Below are positions 6,516 to 8,272 of a stretch of DNA of 8,272 bases, one piece after another (positions within the stretch are counted from its first letter, which is position 1; every line of letters starts with the position of its first letter). The DNA is taken from assembly GCA_018668195.1 (NCBI GenBank), contig JABITU010000010.1, forward strand, positions 1 to 8,272, written 5' to 3'. The notes under the pieces were generated by a model. That model ran no database searches, was not told the DNA's origin, and saw only the letters and a program-made list of their open reading frames with translations. Source of the DNA: Tateyamaria sp. GTDB lineage: Bacteria > Pseudomonadota > Alphaproteobacteria > Rhodobacterales > Rhodobacteraceae. The position numbers and the translations under genes were made by a program.

Positions 6516-6587
6516 AGCTTGGTCGCTTGTCAGCATCAAAACGTTCCAAGGACTTTGATGGCTTGCCAAGCTTGTTAGTTACTTTTT
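6516..6587 (+). terminator. Probable terminator after the zeta-subunit gene
   Basis: Directly after the TAA (6512-6514) lies a nested inverted repeat. Outer arms AGCTTGG (6516-6522) and CCAAGCT (6566-6572) enclose inner arms CATCAAA (6534-6540) and TTTGATG (6554-6560). Within the inner loop GTTC/GGAC (6543-6546, 6550-6553) can also pair, one pair being a wobble. A T-rich stretch follows, including T5 at 6583-6587. The inner stem is AT-rich and the T run is 10 bases beyond the outer arm, so termination may be incomplete. Confidence 0.45.
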
Positions 6588-6674
6588 AACCCCATGCGTA
6601 CAGCAATTAACAAACCACTTACCTGAGTACGGTAGTCAACTCCGTGGTGAGGCCGGACAAAGGCAGAGATAGTC
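6588..6674 (+). promoter_or_regulatory. Leader of the MprF-like gene with an inverted repeat
   Basis: This short region should contain the promoter and ribosome site of the downstream membrane protein gene. No clear -35/-10 pair was found. A nested inverted repeat is present: ACCAC (6614-6618) with GTGGT (6644-6648), and inside it TACC (6620-6623) with GGTA (6631-6634). AAAGG at 6659-6663 is the likely, rather distant, ribosome site for the ATG at 6675. Confidence 0.3.
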
Positions 6675-8272
6675 ATGCGATATCTGACACTGTGGGGTTG
6701 CGTAAAATTCGTTTTGCGAGTCGCAATACCTGTAATTGTCGTTGGTGGCTGCTTTGTACTGCTCTCAGGCAAGCTGACTGCGGCCGATCTTAGCAGCTTG
6801 CCGGGCCGTGTATCGGACATTACTGCCATTCAGTGGAGTGTCGCACTTTGCCTCGCGATTTGCAGCTTTTGGTCCGTTGGCCAATACGATTCACTGGCGC
6901 ATCGCGCTTTGAACAGTCGCATTCCAGATAAACAGGCACACGCGTCTGGCATGATCAGCATAGCATTGGGCCAAACGCTCGGGCTAGGATTGTTCACTGG
7001 AGCAATGGCGCGTTGGCGAATGCTGCCTGGCATCAGCATTGCGGCAGCTTTGCGATTATCGGCCTTTGTTTCGTTCAGCTTTGTCCTTGCCTGGAGTGTG
7101 GTGACAGCCATCGCGTGTATGTTTCTGCCCGCACCGGCATGGACGCTTGTCCCCGCAGTGTTGACAATCGGAGCAGCGCTTAGCGCCGCGGTGATCGTTT
7201 TCCGCTGGCCACAGTTCTGTTGGCGCGGCCGTGCTTTGTGGCTGCCCAGCCTGCCACTGGCGACCGCGATCATCGCCTGGACGGCTCTGGACACCATTTT
7301 CGCAGCCGGAGTTCTTTTTGTTTTTCTGCCCGAAACGACGCTTGGTTTTGCCTCTTTTCTTCCATTGTTCCTGATCGCGCTTGGTGCGGCTCTCGTGTCC
7401 AACGCGCCCGGTGGCGTGGGACCGTTTGAGTTGGTGTTACTCACCGCCCTACCCAAAGCGACACCCGAAGCATTGTTAACCGCGATCATCGCCTACAGAA
7501 TCATCTATTACGCATTGCCCGCCGGGCTGGCGCTGTTGGCGTTGATGCGCCCCTTCACACAGCGCACGGCGAGCCCCTGCATCGTTACCACCCGTTGCGA
7601 CAGCACACGTCGCCCAGAAGTGGCAGTCGTGCATCAGAATGGCGGCGCGGTCCTAACAGATATCGAAAGCACCTTGGCTCTCTGGCCAACAGGACAAACG
7701 ACCACCCTTTTTGCCGACCCACTGGCCGGAACGTCCAAGCACGCACTGCAGCATTTGGAAAAAGCAGCCTATGCGAGGGCTACATTGCCAATGATTTACA
7801 AATGCGACGTGGCGCTGGCCATCGCGGCACGTGCATCGGTTGGTCAGTTCTGCACATCGCAGACGACGCCTTGGTCTGCGTTTCAAATTATGATCCAAAC
7901 GTACCCGCCCACCGCAATTTACGGCGCAAATTGCGGGCCGCTACCAAGTCAGGAATCGTGATCAAAGCCGGTGTTTCCCTGCCGCATCGCGCCCTTGCCC
8001 GGGTAGATGCCGATTGGCAACGCAACCACGGCACTGCCCGCGGAGGAAGCATGGGGCGCTATGCCAAATCATATGTGCAAGACCAATGGGTCGCTGGCGC
8101 ATATCTTGACGACACTTTATTAGCCTTCATCACTGTGCACAGGGGACAAAGCAGCTGGTGTCTTGACTTAATGCGCCACAAAGATGGTGCACCCGATGGC
8201 ACCATGCATGCACTGGTCGATGCCGCGATCTTGGCCGCACGAGCGGCGGGTGCCGATGACCTAAGCCTCGCC
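6675..8272 (+). pseudogene. mprF: MprF/LpiA-type aminoacyl-phosphatidylglycerol synthase/flippase, frameshifted and cut by window edge
   Basis: The first frame codes for a membrane domain with about eight hydrophobic segments (roughly residues 15-31, 52-70, 92-110, 127-151, 156-176, 189-219, 223-258 and 266-292). It includes the hallmark SNAPGGVGPFE (242-252) of MprF-type flippase domains. A cytoplasmic synthase (DUF2156-like) domain begins at about 297. At codon 387 (7833-7835) similarity jumps to the -1 frame, which stays open from 7835 to the window end (146 codons). It reads IGWSVLHIADDALVCVSNYDP, then RRKLRAATKSG, WCLDLMRHKDGAPDGTMHALVD and GADDLSL, all expected for this domain. A lost A in GCAATC (now GCATC) would account for the break. 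Without correction the first frame ends at 7961 after 41 unrelated residues, giving 428 residues. MprF proteins add lysine or alanine to phosphatidylglycerol and flip the product, lowering membrane negative charge. The amino acid used cannot be told from the sequence. No slippery heptamer was seen at the break. Confidence 0.78.

Noticed and set aside
7826..7840. Programmed -1 ribosomal frameshift in the MprF-like gene
   Set aside because: There is no slippery heptamer and no obvious downstream stem. A lost base explains the frame change more simply.

Overview
The window looks like a chromosomal segment of an alphaproteobacterium, most likely a marine Rhodobacterales (Roseobacter-group) species of moderate GC. 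Four things point there: an RNase E whose N-terminal S1 region carries a long charged insertion, the alphaproteobacteria-specific ATP synthase zeta subunit (DUF1476) divergent from purC, the purC-purS-purQ order, and a DctB/DctD two-component pair. Genus cannot be fixed from the sequence. The two adjacent disrupted genes would fit a pseudogene-rich genome, or could be sequencing errors.

Layout, left to right. At 1-647 (minus) lies the first 215 codons of rne; the gene runs off the left edge. At 648-1149 is a 502-base non-coding stretch holding a probable long structured rne leader (three good hairpins, a C9 tract, a possible leader ORF) and the 3' flank of dctD. At 1150-4332 (minus) are dctD and dctB. 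At 4342-5240 (minus) are purQ and purS, overlapping by one base, and at 5284-6045 (minus) is purC. At 6046-6196 is a divergent promoter region. At 6197-6514 (plus) is the zeta-subunit gene, broken by an in-frame TAA at codon 14. At 6515-6674 are a probable terminator and the leader of the next gene. From 6675 to the right edge (plus) is an MprF/LpiA-type gene with eight predicted membrane segments and a synthase domain, broken by a one-base frameshift near 7835.

How the genes fit together. PurC makes SAICAR; PurS and PurQ are the small and glutaminase subunits of FGAM synthase, both in de novo purine synthesis. dctB begins only 9 bases after purQ, so the C4-dicarboxylate sensor and regulator probably share the purine transcript. 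The rest of the regulatory circuit (dctPQM or dctA) is not in the window.

Most notable points: the DctD-like regulator lacks the GAFTGA sigma-54 contact loop and has its two Walker B acidic residues in swapped order; the zeta gene has a stop codon at the edge of its N-terminal inhibitory segment, with an in-frame ATG just downstream; and the rne leader contains nested signals that could act in autoregulation. No mobile element, CRISPR array, tRNA or rRNA was seen, and no clearly new multi-gene system.
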